A DNA stretch of 64,000 nucleotides from Calothrix sp. NIES-2098 (GTDB taxonomy: Bacteria; Cyanobacteriota; Cyanobacteriia; Cyanobacteriales; Nostocaceae), in assembly GCA_002368175.1 (NCBI GenBank), contig AP018172.1:1362001-1426000 (forward strand). The letters run 5' to 3'. Positions within the stretch are counted from its first letter, which is position 1. Each line of letters starts with the position of its first letter. Under the pieces are notes generated by a model. The model was not told the origin of the DNA and searched no databases. It saw only the letters and a list, made by a program, of their open reading frames with translations. The translations under genes and the position numbers were made by a program. Positions 7,972 through 18,043 of this stretch are shown here, piece after piece.

Positions 7972-8847
7972 TCACACTGCTAAATAACGCCGCACAAAAT
8001 TTTCTAATGTCTCCAATTTAAAGTTATAAATATTCTCTAAGTTGGAGATTTCTTCTTTTGTGCAGAAAAATTCATTGGCGAGCAAAGTCCGATAGGTTCC
8101 CAAAGCTTGGGATTTTTGGGGAATAAATAAACCTAAAGCACTGCGTAACCCATCAATGGCAAACAATGGCGGATTAATTACTGTGGGTTCTTTATTGAAA
8201 ATGCGACCAAAAATTTGGGGAATATCCCCACGCAGTAAAATCTCTGGGCCTCCTACTGCTAAAGTTTGGTTGCGCGCGCCTTCAACTGTCAAAGAATCCA
8301 CCACCATCTTTGCCAAATCATCTGTACTTACTATTGAAGTACGATTTTTGGGATCGCCAATCAGCAAATACAACCCTGTTTCGCGAAACCGTTCTGCTAA
8401 TATTAGCAAGTTTGATGCTAATCCAGCCGGACGTAAAATAGTGTAATTCACGCCACTAGCTTGGAGATATTTCTCAACTGCGCGTTTGGCTTTAAATACA
8501 GGAGCATCTTCGTACCCCCGATCGGCACCCAATACCGAAATAAACACAAAATGTTTGACTCCATTGGCTTTTGCTTGGTCAATGAGTTCAATATTGGCGC
8601 GATAATCAAGAGATAAAGCATCGCTATCAGAACCGTGAGTGCTAATAATATACTCAACACCACGGCAAGCTTGCTGAATATCCTTTTCCCGGCGTAGATC
8701 GCCGATGAAGATTTCTGCTCCTCGGTGTTCTAATTCGCCGTAATGAGAAGTCAGACGCACAAAAGCCCGCACAGGCTTTTCTTGTTGTCGTAATAGTCGC
8801 ACGACTCTGCGACCAATTCCTCCCGTTGCTCCAGTGACTAAAATCAT
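7972..8847 (-). CDS. NmrA-like NAD(P)-binding protein (atypical SDR), 291 aa
   Basis: The N-terminus MILVTGATGGIGRRVVRLL carries the GxxGxxG dinucleotide-binding motif, followed by GDL near residue 50, as in Rossmann-fold extended or atypical SDRs. VNYTILRPAG at about 133-142 is typical of the NmrA/Ycf39 group. The catalytic YxxxK is not evident, so it may act as a redox sensor or chaperone rather than a classical reductase. The substrate is unknown. It is transcribed away from the histidine kinase at 9017, with a shared 170-bp upstream region. Neighbour genes give no pathway hint. Confidence 0.8.
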   Translation of the reverse strand: MILVTGATGGIGRRVVRLLRQQEKPVRAFVRLTSHYGELEHRGAEIFIGDLRREKDIQQACRGVEYIISTHGSDSDALSLDYRANIELIDQAKANGVKHFVFISVLGADRGYEDAPVFKAKRAVEKYLQASGVNYTILRPAGLASNLLILAERFRETGLYLLIGDPKNRTSIVSTDDLAKMVVDSLTVEGARNQTLAVGGPEILLRGDIPQIFGRIFNKEPTVINPPLFAIDGLRSALGLFIPQKSQALGTYRTLLANEFFCTKEEISNLENIYNFKLETLENFVRRYLAV

Positions 8848-9016
8848 AGAACAAGGATTTTAATGTAGGTTTTAAGATGATAAATTCCATCTACACCCTA
8901 ATCTAAAATTTCAAATCTTGAATCTCTACAGAGAAGAGAGGCACAAACAATCCAATTACTGTCTTCGCTTGCAAAATTGGATAATTTAATTTTGGGAATT
9001 CTCCAAGAGAACTGCC

Positions 9017-12000
9017 ATGACTGTCGAGAAAGAATCTGCATTTATGGACTGGCTCATCGGTGGCGGTGAGATGGGCAAGCTAATTCGCTCTAAGGACTGG
9101 TCAAATACGCCACTGGGTGCGATCGCTTCCTGGCCTCAAAGCTTGCGCACAACAGTCAGTCTTTGCTTGGCTTCTAATTTCCCCATCTCCATTACCTGGG
9201 GTTCTCAACATATCCAGATTTACAACGACGGCTACTGGCCAATTTGTGGCGCAAAGCATCCCCACGCAATGGGGCAAGATTTTCGTGAATGCTGGGCATC
9301 AGCTTGGCCAGCAATTGAAGAAGCATTTAACCGTGCCTGTGCAGGTGAAACTTCCTACCTGGAGAACCAACGGATGTTTCTCGATCGCCACGGCTATTTG
9401 GAAGAGACATTCTTCACTTTTTCCTTCAGTCCCATTCGTGACGAGACAGGCGGCGTTGGCGGACTGTTTCATCCGGTGACAGAATTAACTCAACAAACCC
9501 TGGCAGAACGTCGGCTTAAGGTATTGCGCAATTTATCTCACAATACAACGGATGCCAAGACCGTTGCCGAAGCGATCGCCCTAGTAGCGCAGACACTTAC
9601 TCAGCAAGCTCTCGATCTACCCTTTGTCTTAATATATGTGGTTGATGCTGACTGCAAACAGGCACAACTCATTGAAAGTGTTGGTTTAGCTAAGGGAACT
9701 GTCGCTAGCCCAATACTAATAGATTTGGAATCCTCATCGACATGGCCGCTAACAGAGGTATTACAATCCCAGCAATCGCTGCTTGTCGATGATTTGGCAG
9801 GGCGATTTGGTTCATTCTCCTGCGGCCCCTATTCAGAACCACCGCAAACAGCAATAATTTTGCCGATAAATCTCCCAGGAATGGAGCATTTATTCGGGCT
9901 GTTGGTGGCCGGGATCAGTGCGCGGCGGGCGCTCGATCGACCATACCAACTTTTCTACGATATGCTGGGGGATGCGGTGACGAATGCCCTAGCAAAAGCC
10001 CATGCCTATGAAGTTGAACGCAAGCGGGCAGAGGCTCTAGCAGAGATAGACCGCGCCAAAACCGTGTTTTTTAGCAATGTTTCCCATGAATTCCGCACGC
10101 CGCTGACTTTAATGTTAGCGCCTTTAGAAGATGCCTTAGCCGACATAGAAGCAGCGTTACCACCCACACAACGCGATCGCCTTGAGCTTGTTCGCCGCAA
10201 CGGTTTACGATTACTCAAACTGGTAAATACACTCCTCGATTTCTCGCGGATTGAAGCCGGACGCATTCAAGCAGTCTATGAGCCGACGGATTTAGCAACA
10301 TTCACAGCCGATTTAGCTAGTACGTTTCGCTCCCTCATTGAACGCGCTGGGATGTGCTTGGTGGTAGATTGTCCCCCCTTACCCGTAGAGATTTATATCG
10401 ATCGGGAAATGTGGGAAAAAATTGTGCTAAATCTTTTATCGAATGCATTTAAATTTACATTTACCGGAACGATTAGCGTTCGCTTGCAGAATTTAAGCGA
10501 TCGCGTTGAGTTAGCAATTGCAGACACAGGTACTGGCATTCCCCCGGAAGAAATACCCCATTTATTTGAACGCTTTCACCGAGTGAAAGGAGTTGATGGG
10601 CGGAGTTTTGAAGGCTCAGGCATTGGCTTGTCGCTGGTACAAGAATTAGTCAAACTGCATGGTGGTACTGTCAAAGTCACCAGTAAATTAAGCGAGGGCA
10701 GTTGCTTTATTGTCTCGATTCCCACAGGATTTACCCATTTACCGCCAGACAAGATTGGTGGATCTCGCACCTTGGCATCAACTGCAATCGGAACCAGCCC
10801 CTACGTGGAAGAAGCATTACGGTGGCTACCAGAAGCAGAAACAGAAAATTCTTCCTTGTCTGCCCATACTCTCCCACACTTCCCACACTCCCTTCCATCC
10901 CCTGCCTACATCCTTATAGTTGATGACAATGCCGATATGCGCAACTACATTCAGCGATTGCTAGGGCAAAGATATGAAGTAGAAGCCGTAGAAGACGGTA
11001 TTGCTGCACTAAATGCTATTTATAAACGCCTTCCCGATCTGGTGTTAACAGACGTGATGATGCCGCGATTAGATGGCTTTGAACTACTACGACAACTGCG
11101 GGCAAATCCCCGGACGCAAGAACTAGCCATTATTCTGCTTTCTGCCCGTGCGGGTGAAGAATCACGCATTGAAGGGCTGGAAACTGGAGCCGATGATTAC
11201 TTGGTTAAACCGTTCTCCACTCGCGAACTGTTGGCGCGCGTGGAAGCTAATTTAAAGATGGCACAGATGCGTAAAGATACTGCTGTGCGGGAATATGCAC
11301 TGCGTCTAAGCGCCGAAAAAGCACAACGGGAGGCTGAAGCAACTTTTGAACAATTGACTCATGTTTTAGACAGCATGAGTGATGCCTTTGTTAGATTAGA
11401 TAAGGACTGGCGAATTGTCGATCTGAATGCAGCGGCTGAGAAGATTAACAAGAAACCTCGCACCGCAGTCATCGGCAAAACTCAGTGGGAGGAATGGCCT
11501 GCCTCAGTGGGAACCAATATAGAATTCCAGTATCGACGGGCAATAACAAAGCACATTCCTGTCCACTTCGAGCATCACTATTATGTGCCCCCGAATTACG
11601 ATGTCTGGGTGGAAATCCACGCCTATCCACTCACAGAAGGTTTAGGAGTTTTCTTTCGTGATATTACCGAACGCAAACAAGCCGAGGCAAAACTCAAACA
11701 GTCCCACGAAGAATTAGAAATCCGGGTTGCAGAACGCACAGCCGAGTTAAGCCAAATCAACGCCGATTTACAACAGAGTGAATCAATCCTCCGCAGTTTC
11801 TTTAACAGTGGAGCAATGCTTATGGGCATTGTTGAACTACATGGAGATGATATTCTGCACATTTCTGATAATCAGGCAACTGCTCAGTTTTTTGGCACAA
11901 CACCCGAAGCAATGCAGAATCGCTTTGCCACCGAATTAGGAATACCCCAACCTACTATCCAAAAATGGCTGAGTTATTATCGCCAAGCACAGCAAATTCA

Positions 12001-12844
12001 AGCCCCTGTGCAATTTGAATATCCCCATGATACTCCCACGGAGCAAAGGTGGCTCTCTGCAACTGTTTGTCCCATTGCATTTAGTCATAAGGGATATCCC
12101 AGATTTTCTTATATTGTTGAAGATATCACTGCGCGCAAACAATCAGAGGCGCGTATCGAAGCTTCTCTCCGCGAAAAAGAGGTTTTACTCAAAGAAATTC
12201 ATCATCGCGTCAAGAATAATCTCGGTATTGTCAGCAGTTTGCTACAAATGCAATCTAGACGCACCCAAGATATACAAGCTAATGCAATCCTCCGCGATAG
12301 TCAAAATCGTATTGCTTCTATTGCCTTGGTACATGAAAAGCTATATGGCTCTCAAGACTTGTCAAATATTGATTTTGCGCAATACCTTCGAGACTTAACC
12401 GCACATCTATTCGCTTCCACTAATATTAATTCCAGACAAATTAAACTCAATGTTCAGGTTGAGAATGTTGCCTTAGATATTGAAACGGCTGTTCCCTGTG
12501 GTTTAATTGTCAACGAACTCATTTCCAATGCCTTGAAATATGCTTTTCCTGACGATTCTCCTGCACAGACACTGAGAGAAGGTGAAATTCACATCGGGCT
12601 TTCTCAAGCTAGCCTTGTTATTGAAGGGCAACCGCAAAACATCTTAACTCTCATTGTCAGAGATAATGGCATTGGGCTACCAGAAAACTTTGATATTAAA
12701 AAAGCTAAAACTCTAGGCATCACCTTGGTTCAGGGATTAGTTAGACAAATTCAGGGAAAGCTCGAAATCAATTGTCAGCAAGGAACCGAGTTTAAAATTA
12801 CCTTTTTGGCGAATCAGCCAGTACCTAAAATTGAATTATGGTAG
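9017..12844 (+). CDS. hybrid sensor histidine kinase with two kinase modules, 1275 aa
   Basis: Soluble signalling kinase. Domains in order: N-terminal PAS-like sensor (about 10-160), GAF-like domain (about 165-330), HisKA with the phospho-acceptor His357 in NVSHEFRTPL, an HATPase (NLLSNAFKF, DTGTGIP, GSGIGLSLV), a receiver domain (about 630-750) with Asp679 in LTDVMMPRLDG, two PAS domains (about 770-890 and 920-1040), and a second kinase of the HisKA_2/HWE-like type with EIHHRVKNNL (His1062/1063) and its own HATPase (NELISNALKYAF, DNGIGLP). It therefore has a complete classical module plus receiver fused to a second family of kinase. No transmembrane segment is seen. The signal and output partner are unknown; no response regulator or transcription factor lies next to it. 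Confidence 0.92.
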   Translation: MTVEKESAFMDWLIGGGEMGKLIRSKDWSNTPLGAIASWPQSLRTTVSLCLASNFPISITWGSQHIQIYNDGYWPICGAKHPHAMGQDFRECWASAWPAIEEAFNRACAGETSYLENQRMFLDRHGYLEETFFTFSFSPIRDETGGVGGLFHPVTELTQQTLAERRLKVLRNLSHNTTDAKTVAEAIALVAQTLTQQALDLPFVLIYVVDADCKQAQLIESVGLAKGTVASPILIDLESSSTWPLTEVLQSQQSLLVDDLAGRFGSFSCGPYSEPPQTAIILPINLPGMEHLFGLLVAGISARRALDRPYQLFYDMLGDAVTNALAKAHAYEVERKRAEALAEIDRAKTVFFSNVSHEFRTPLTLMLAPLEDALADIEAALPPTQRDRLELVRRNGLRLLKLVNTLLDFSRIEAGRIQAVYEPTDLATFTADLASTFRSLIERAGMCLVVDCPPLPVEIYIDREMWEKIVLNLLSNAFKFTFTGTISVRLQNLSDRVELAIADTGTGIPPEEIPHLFERFHRVKGVDGRSFEGSGIGLSLVQELVKLHGGTVKVTSKLSEGSCFIVSIPTGFTHLPPDKIGGSRTLASTAIGTSPYVEEALRWLPEAETENSSLSAHTLPHFPHSLPSPAYILIVDDNADMRNYIQRLLGQRYEVEAVEDGIAALNAIYKRLPDLVLTDVMMPRLDGFELLRQLRANPRTQELAIILLSARAGEESRIEGLETGADDYLVKPFSTRELLARVEANLKMAQMRKDTAVREYALRLSAEKAQREAEATFEQLTHVLDSMSDAFVRLDKDWRIVDLNAAAEKINKKPRTAVIGKTQWEEWPASVGTNIEFQYRRAITKHIPVHFEHHYYVPPNYDVWVEIHAYPLTEGLGVFFRDITERKQAEAKLKQSHEELEIRVAERTAELSQINADLQQSESILRSFFNSGAMLMGIVELHGDDILHISDNQATAQFFGTTPEAMQNRFATELGIPQPTIQKWLSYYRQAQQIQAPVQFEYPHDTPTEQRWLSATVCPIAFSHKGYPRFSYIVEDITARKQSEARIEASLREKEVLLKEIHHRVKNNLGIVSSLLQMQSRRTQDIQANAILRDSQNRIASIALVHEKLYGSQDLSNIDFAQYLRDLTAHLFASTNINSRQIKLNVQVENVALDIETAVPCGLIVNELISNALKYAFPDDSPAQTLREGEIHIGLSQASLVIEGQPQNILTLIVRDNGIGLPENFDIKKAKTLGITLVQGLVRQIQGKLEINCQQGTEFKITFLANQPVPKIELW

Positions 12845-12869
12845 TCATATACCAACCCTGGCTAAGTCA

Positions 12870-13652
12870 TTAAAATTCCACAATTACTGGTGTATGGTCG
12901 CTAGGTTGGGGTAACTTTCTCGGTGCAACATCGATAATACAGCTTTTAGCGCTCTCATACAAAACTGGCGTGAGGTAATGATGGTCAATCCGCCACCCTA
13001 AGTTGCGTCGAAAAGCGGCGGTGCGATAGTCCCACCAACTGTAGTGTCCGCCTTCAGAGGTGAATTTGCGAAAAGCATCAGCAAATCCCAGCGTTAATAT
13101 ATCCCGTAGGGCTTGGCGTTCTGGTTCGGATGCCATGATGTGATTGTCGGCTTTGACTTGCTCGTGAATATCTTTGGCTTCTAAAGCGATATTAAAGTCA
13201 CCGCATACACAGATAGCAGATTGGGATTTTAATAGTATTTGTAAATACTCGCGCAATACTGTCAGCCAACGCAGCTTATATTCGTATTTTTCACTACCTA
13301 CAGATGAACCATTAGGAACATAAAGATTCACAATCCTAACATCATCAATCATTCCCGTAATTACGCGTTTTTGTTCGTCCCATTCTGGTTGTAAATTGGG
13401 CACAATTGATGTGAATCCAGTACTGACATCTAACAGCGGTTGACGGCTAATTAAAGCTACACCGTTGTATGCTTTTTGTCCGGAAATATAAACTTGATAG
13501 CCTAGTTTTTCAAATGGCGATCGCGGAAAGTCTGCATCTACAACTTTCGTTTCTTGTAAGCAAAGTACATCAACTGGGTTTTGGTTTAACCAATCGATCG
13601 CTTGTTCTAGACGAGTGCGAATTGAATTGACGTTCCAAGTTGCAATTTTCAT
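12870..13652 (-). CDS. xthA: exodeoxyribonuclease III, 260 aa
   Basis: AP endonuclease / 3'-5' exonuclease of base-excision repair. Family motifs are clear: MKIATWNVNSIR at the start, LQETKV with the metal-binding Glu, the YVPNG loop, GDFNIAL with catalytic Asp/Asn, WRIDHHYLT and the C-terminal SDHTPV. The length of about 260 aa is normal for bacterial ExoIII. It starts at ATG 13652. It is convergent with the histidine-kinase gene, with 25 bp between the stop codons, and is a stand-alone housekeeping gene. Confidence 0.96.
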   Translation of the reverse strand: MKIATWNVNSIRTRLEQAIDWLNQNPVDVLCLQETKVVDADFPRSPFEKLGYQVYISGQKAYNGVALISRQPLLDVSTGFTSIVPNLQPEWDEQKRVITGMIDDVRIVNLYVPNGSSVGSEKYEYKLRWLTVLREYLQILLKSQSAICVCGDFNIALEAKDIHEQVKADNHIMASEPERQALRDILTLGFADAFRKFTSEGGHYSWWDYRTAAFRRNLGWRIDHHYLTPVLYESAKSCIIDVAPRKLPQPSDHTPVIVEF

Positions 13653-14103
13653 GGAGTTGGTATTTACATAAATTAATTAGTCGATCGTTAGTTAGGTGGA
13701 TTTTTAGATTTATTTAATAATCATAGATTCCCTAGAGTTTTAGCAGGTTTCCCTAAATCAGCCTTGAGGAGAATTGATCCCAGGCGAGAATTTAGTATTT
13801 TCAGCTACAAAATTTGCTAATCAGTACGATAAGTTACAAAATAGGCAATTGTCTAATGATCCCCTAGACAGATGAAAGGAGTGAGCAGTCGATTGTATCT
13901 TTAGTATTGTAGTCGGTTGGCGGCAATTACTGATTAGCTGAAGTTTATAAGTACTATTTAAACGGTACGGTTAACCGATATTGCACTAGCGGGCAAAGTT
14001 TTGGTTAATTTAAATTTCAGAAGATTAAGTATAAAATTTTTGCCCTCAAACGTTGATATCAGTTCTCGCCTTGAGAGCTATTTAATCGGCTGAACCAAAA
14101 CAT
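13653..14103. other. intergenic region upstream of glycosyltransferase
   Basis: About 450 bp of AT-rich DNA between divergent genes. No ORF, RNA gene or strong repeat was seen. Promoters for xthA and for the glycosyltransferase must lie here, but no confident box was identified. Confidence 0.35.
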
Positions 14104-15171
14104 ATGAAAATCGCTCAAGTTGCCCCCTTATGGGAACGAGTTCCACCTCCAACATACGGAGGAATTGAACTGGTAGTGAGTCACTTGACCGATGAACTAG
14201 TTCGTCGCGGTCATGAAGTCACTTTATTTGCCTCTGGTGATTCTCAAACTTTGGCTAATTTAGAAGCAGTTTATCCGCGAGCGCTGCGCTTAGACCCAAA
14301 TGTCAAAGAATATGCAGTGTATGAAATGCTTGAACTTAGCCAAGTCTACCAGCGATCGCAGGAATTCGATATTATCCATTCCCATGTAGGGATTTCGGCA
14401 CTATCCTTAGCGAGTTTAGTATCAACTCCCACTGTACATACTCTGCACGGTAGCTTTACCAAGGATAACCGCAAGGCTTTTAGCCACCATCAAAAGCAAC
14501 CATACATCAGTATTAGTAACGCACAGCGGCAGATAGATTTAAACTACTTTGGCACTGTTTATAACGGAATTAAACCTGAAGATTACCCCTTTAAGGAAAA
14601 ACCCCAAGAACCTGGGTATTTGGCATTCCTAGGGCGCTTTTCCCCCGAAAAAGGCCCCCACCATGCGATCGCCATTGCTAAACAAAGTGGTTGGCGCTTG
14701 AAAATGGCAGGAAAGATTGATGTAGTAGACTCAAAGTTTTTTGAACAAGAAATTGCCCCCCATATAGATGGTCAGCAAATTGAATATTTAGGTGAAGTTA
14801 ACCACACACAAAAAGCTGAACTCTTGGGCAATGCTGCAATTACTCTCTTTCCTATAACCTGGCAAGAACCTTTTGGTTTAGTCATGATTGAATCAATGGC
14901 AACTGGTACACCTGTAATTGCCATGAATCTCGGTTCCGTTCCAGAAGTGATTGCTCACGGTGAAACAGGTTTTATCTGTCAAAGCTATGACCAAATGGCA
15001 GAGATGATTCCGCAAGCTTTAAAACTGAATAGATTAAACTGTCGCAAACACGTAGAAAGCAAATTTAGCGTTGCCCAAATGGTTAACGGTTATGAAGCAG
15101 TCTACCAACAAATTATTAAAGATCGCATAGACTTGAATGGGCACATTCACGCTGCCAAAATCCACTTTTAA
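14104..15171 (+). CDS. glycosyltransferase family 4, 355 aa
   Basis: GT-B fold, retaining glycosyltransferase that uses a nucleotide sugar. The N-terminal acceptor domain starts MKIAQVAPLWERVPPPTYGG with the glycine-rich loop (YGGIELVVSHL). The C-terminal donor domain carries LGRFSPEKGP and the Glu-x7-Glu motif in EPFGLVMIESMATGTPV. It has no membrane segment. This subfamily often acts in exopolysaccharide or glycolipid assembly, but the sugar and acceptor cannot be read from sequence. A small zinc-ribbon gene follows 56 bp downstream on the same strand, ending in a shared terminator, so the two probably form an operon. Confidence 0.9.
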   Translation: MKIAQVAPLWERVPPPTYGGIELVVSHLTDELVRRGHEVTLFASGDSQTLANLEAVYPRALRLDPNVKEYAVYEMLELSQVYQRSQEFDIIHSHVGISALSLASLVSTPTVHTLHGSFTKDNRKAFSHHQKQPYISISNAQRQIDLNYFGTVYNGIKPEDYPFKEKPQEPGYLAFLGRFSPEKGPHHAIAIAKQSGWRLKMAGKIDVVDSKFFEQEIAPHIDGQQIEYLGEVNHTQKAELLGNAAITLFPITWQEPFGLVMIESMATGTPVIAMNLGSVPEVIAHGETGFICQSYDQMAEMIPQALKLNRLNCRKHVESKFSVAQMVNGYEAVYQQIIKDRIDLNGHIHAAKIHF

Positions 15172-15227
15172 TCAACAAAATTTTTTGTGCATTTTACAAC
15201 ATCACCTTTTTAAAGGAGGACATCGGT

Positions 15228-15413
15228 ATGAGTATGAGAACCAACACTTGTCCATGTTGTGGTGGTTCCCTCCTGCGCCATATTCGGCATAGCGAAGTTT
15301 ATTGGTTTTGTCTATCTTGCAGGCAAGAAGTACCGCTACTAACGCTAAGTCGTCTGTCTAATGGGGAAACCCGGAACACGGGTGTACTTCCCCAACCAAC
15401 AGTCAATACATAA
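15228..15413 (+). CDS. small zinc-ribbon protein, 61 aa
   Basis: Two Cys pairs (CPCC near residues 8-11, CLSC at about 28-31) make a probable zinc ribbon; the C-terminal third is Ser/Thr/Pro-rich and likely disordered. A strong ribosome-binding site (AAAGGAGG, 15212-15219) lies 8 nt before the ATG, supporting a real gene despite its size. It follows the GT4 gene and precedes a terminator. The role is unknown; such ribbons bind nucleic acid or protein. Confidence 0.8.
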   Translation: MSMRTNTCPCCGGSLLRHIRHSEVYWFCLSCRQEVPLLTLSRLSNGETRNTGVLPQPTVNT

Positions 15414-15442
15414 CAATACTGTTTTATTAATTTGGTTTTAAT

Positions 15443-15487
15443 ATGCCCGATTTTTTTAAGAAGTCGGGCATACGATCGGTCTTTTTT
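15443..15487 (+). terminator. intrinsic terminator after zinc-ribbon gene
   Basis: Arms ATGCCCGA (15443-15450) and TCGGGCAT (15464-15471) form a hairpin that can extend through the T-rich loop side, followed by CTTTTTT about 10 nt later. Confidence 0.6.
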
Positions 15488-15552
15488 CATTAACAATGAT
15501 GATGACTTCACCTGGTAAAATCATGTGGAGTCATTAATTTAGGTCAAAAGCT

Positions 15553-16581
15553 TTGTTAGCAGCCCTACTTTATGGTCAAGAAGATCTCCGGTTAAAAGAT
15601 GTCGCAGATCCAACTCCCGCTGCTGGTGAAGTAGTAATTCAAGTTGGTGCTGCTACAACTTGCGGAACCGATTTAAAAGTGTGGCGGCGTGGTGGTCATG
15701 CCAGAATGCTGACACCACCAACTTTATTTGGTCATGAAGCCGCTGGGCAAATTGTTGCCTTGGGTGAAGGTGTTACAGGTTGGCAAATAGGCGATCGCGT
15801 TGTCGCCAATAATTCTGCCCCATGCATGAACTGCTTTTTTTGTCAACGCCGAGAATATTCTTTATGCCCAAATTTGACCTGGAATAATGGAACTTTTGCC
15901 CAATATCTCAAAATTCCCGCGCCGATAGTACAGCATAATTTATGGCGCATTCCCGATGAGTTGCCCTATGAATTGGCAGCGATGACCGAACCCTTAGCTT
16001 GTGTATTGCATGGGGTAGGACGTACCCAAATCAAAGCTGAGGATCGCGTGGTTGTGTTGGGCGATGGGGCAATCGGGCTAATGTTTGTCGCAGCTTTAGC
16101 CGATCGCGCAGCCGAGGTTTGGCTGTGGGGTGGTAACGACCAAAGGCTAGAAATTGGTCAAAAATTAGGTGCAGCTAAGACTTTTAACTATCACCAAACT
16201 CCGGATATTCCCGGCGTGGTGAAAGAACTTACCCAAGGATGGGGCGCAGATGTGGTAATTGAAGCAACTGGAGTACCAAGCGTTTGGGAAACTGCGATCG
16301 CCTGTGCGCGTCCTGGTGCAACAGTTAACTTATTTGGTGGTTGTCCGCGAGACACGAGTATTACCGTCAACACAGAACAGCTACACTACAGCGAACTGAC
16401 TCTTAAGGGTGTGTTTCACAATACCCCAGAATATGTCCAAGCTGCCCTAGCAGCGATCGCTAGTCGTAAACATCCTTTAGAACTGCTGATTAGCGAACAT
16501 CGCCCCTTAAAGGATTTAGCGCAGGTGTTTAATGATATGAAAGCGCGTAAGGTAATTAAAGTAGCGCTGACACCTGAATGA
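15553..16581 (+). CDS. zinc-dependent alcohol dehydrogenase (MDR family), 342 aa
   Basis: Medium-chain NAD(P)-dependent dehydrogenase. The catalytic zinc ligands are Cys in TTCGTD (about 37) and His-Glu in GHEAAG (about 60). The structural zinc uses four Cys in the CMNCFFCQRREYSLC stretch, and the Rossmann segment has VVLGDGAIGLM. This pattern is that of sorbitol/threonine/alcohol dehydrogenases; the substrate is not determined. The start is TTG at 15553; an in-frame stop lies shortly upstream and no ATG is available nearby, with only a weak AGG before it. It is monocistronic, between the zinc-ribbon terminator and a secreted-protein gene. A link to the NRPS 16 kb away was considered and is not supported by position. 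Confidence 0.88.
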   Translation: MLAALLYGQEDLRLKDVADPTPAAGEVVIQVGAATTCGTDLKVWRRGGHARMLTPPTLFGHEAAGQIVALGEGVTGWQIGDRVVANNSAPCMNCFFCQRREYSLCPNLTWNNGTFAQYLKIPAPIVQHNLWRIPDELPYELAAMTEPLACVLHGVGRTQIKAEDRVVVLGDGAIGLMFVAALADRAAEVWLWGGNDQRLEIGQKLGAAKTFNYHQTPDIPGVVKELTQGWGADVVIEATGVPSVWETAIACARPGATVNLFGGCPRDTSITVNTEQLHYSELTLKGVFHNTPEYVQAALAAIASRKHPLELLISEHRPLKDLAQVFNDMKARKVIKVALTPE

Positions 16582-16710
16582 AGAAATGGAAAAGCAAGAA
16601 CAGCGGAACGCAAAGATTAGATGAAATAATCTGGTGGAAAAAGGGGAAGACTATGGTTACATCCCTGTGATTACCAATAGGGAAATTTCCATGTAAGTCC
16701 TGGAGAGAAA

Positions 16711-17322
16711 ATGCTAAAAAAACCTCTGCTTGCCTTTTTGATTTTGCCTGTTTCTCTAGTGTCCTGGCTATCAGTGGGAATGCTTGCTGATTCTAAAGCC
16801 AATGCTTTACCAGGGCAAAAAACAGAAGAAGTAGATACTTGGATTAAAGCACATCCCACCCTACGCCCTAATCGTGGAGAGCGATTATTTGTACAAAAGA
16901 GTGACACAGCCGCCCAAAGATTCACCTTTTTAGCATCAGTATTACCTCCTGGTAAAGTCGGATTTGCTAAAGAACGCAGCATGATTCGCAGCGAGCGCAT
17001 GACTATGTATGATGCTGTTAACGGCATGACATTTGCGCGTTTCCAGGAAGCTTTACGGGTAATTTATGGGCTGGATATCTATCAAGACTTTGAGCGTGCG
17101 CAGCTAATTTATAAATATCCCAATCAAAGTGCAGTTAACTCAGCCCGATTTGCCAAAACTCCGATTAGAGAAGCTTTACAAGGAGAATTGCGAGTAGGCG
17201 ATCGCTATGCTTATTGGGTAGAAGTTGCCCAACCTAGAACAGGTAAAGCTTTCACAGGTCAAATGACGGTTTTACTCAAAAGCGATGTAGATAAATTGGA
17301 AGCAGAACTGCGAAATCGTTGA
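16711..17322 (+). CDS. secreted conserved hypothetical protein, 203 aa
   Basis: An N-terminal signal peptide is evident: Lys-Lys, then a hydrophobic core (LLAFLILPVSLVSWL), then a likely cleavage after SKANA. The mature part, about 170 aa, is soluble and basic, with no Cys pairs or metal motif. No family recognised. A GGAGAG ribosome-binding site lies a few bases before the ATG. It stands alone downstream of the dehydrogenase. The protein is probably periplasmic; function unknown. Confidence 0.75.
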   Translation: MLKKPLLAFLILPVSLVSWLSVGMLADSKANALPGQKTEEVDTWIKAHPTLRPNRGERLFVQKSDTAAQRFTFLASVLPPGKVGFAKERSMIRSERMTMYDAVNGMTFARFQEALRVIYGLDIYQDFERAQLIYKYPNQSAVNSARFAKTPIREALQGELRVGDRYAYWVEVAQPRTGKAFTGQMTVLLKSDVDKLEAELRNR

Positions 17323-17442
17323 TGAAGGCAGAAGATAGGAGGTAGAAGGAATCTTATAGATAAACTTAGTGCTTCTGAACCTCCTTTGTAGATGGCAAAA
17401 GTTTCTTGCTTCTGCCCTCTGCCTTTCTTCCATTCTCATACT

Positions 17443-17811
17443 TTATAAACCCCCAAGCCCTTGTGAAGGCGGGGCTTGCCATGTACCAGAAAAAATACTC
17501 TCAGCTGCTAAAGAAATTCGTAGCAAATCTTCCTTTAGCAATGGCGGCCAATCAATCCCAGCTTTCCGCCCTGCGGCAAATAGCTGTTGAGTCTTAATGC
17601 TTAACTCAAAAAGGGCATAAGCCAAGTCTCTATCTAGAGTAGAGGCTTCTTTAAGAGCTTCAAACACCACTTTTAACGCCAACAAAATCGAGGTGATTTG
17701 ACCGGGAACTGGCGGTTTTCCCTGCTTCATACGCATTAACAAGGAATCTGGGTGTTCCTCGGTCGTTAATACTTGGTCTATAAGGATTTTGCGGGCTGTT
17801 TCGTAGTTCAT
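17443..17811 (-). CDS. conserved hypothetical protein, 122 aa
   Basis: All-helical, soluble protein starting MNYETARKILIDQVL, with a central GKPPVPGQITSILLALKV segment and an amphipathic C-terminal half (DLAYALFELSIKTQQLFAAG). No catalytic motif, signal peptide or membrane helix. The C-terminal tail (QAPPSQGLGGL) runs over low-complexity DNA and may not be conserved. It is convergent with the secreted-protein gene. Function unknown; the frame is clean and coding-like. Confidence 0.65.
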   Translation of the reverse strand: MNYETARKILIDQVLTTEEHPDSLLMRMKQGKPPVPGQITSILLALKVVFEALKEASTLDRDLAYALFELSIKTQQLFAAGRKAGIDWPPLLKEDLLRISLAAESIFSGTWQAPPSQGLGGL

Positions 17812-18043
17812 TTATTCAGCTTACAGCAGATTATGTCTCAGTACTAATACTTAGTTAAAAATTGTTACCCTGAATAGGGATTGTGTGAATTTTAACTCAA
17901 ATAGTTTGAAATCCGTATTAGTGATTTAGCCTAATTTCAACTTAATTTTTTCTGGAAGCTGAACATCATTAACTTTTTAATCCTGAGCAGGAATGTTAAT
18001 CAATTGGAATTTTTATAACTGAGATTAGTTTTAGATTTTTAAT

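Noticed and set aside
15553..16581. Zinc dehydrogenase as part of a 4-methylproline route for the NRPS
   Set aside because: It lies 16 kb from the NRPS in an unrelated gene group, and the matching reductase was not found in the window.
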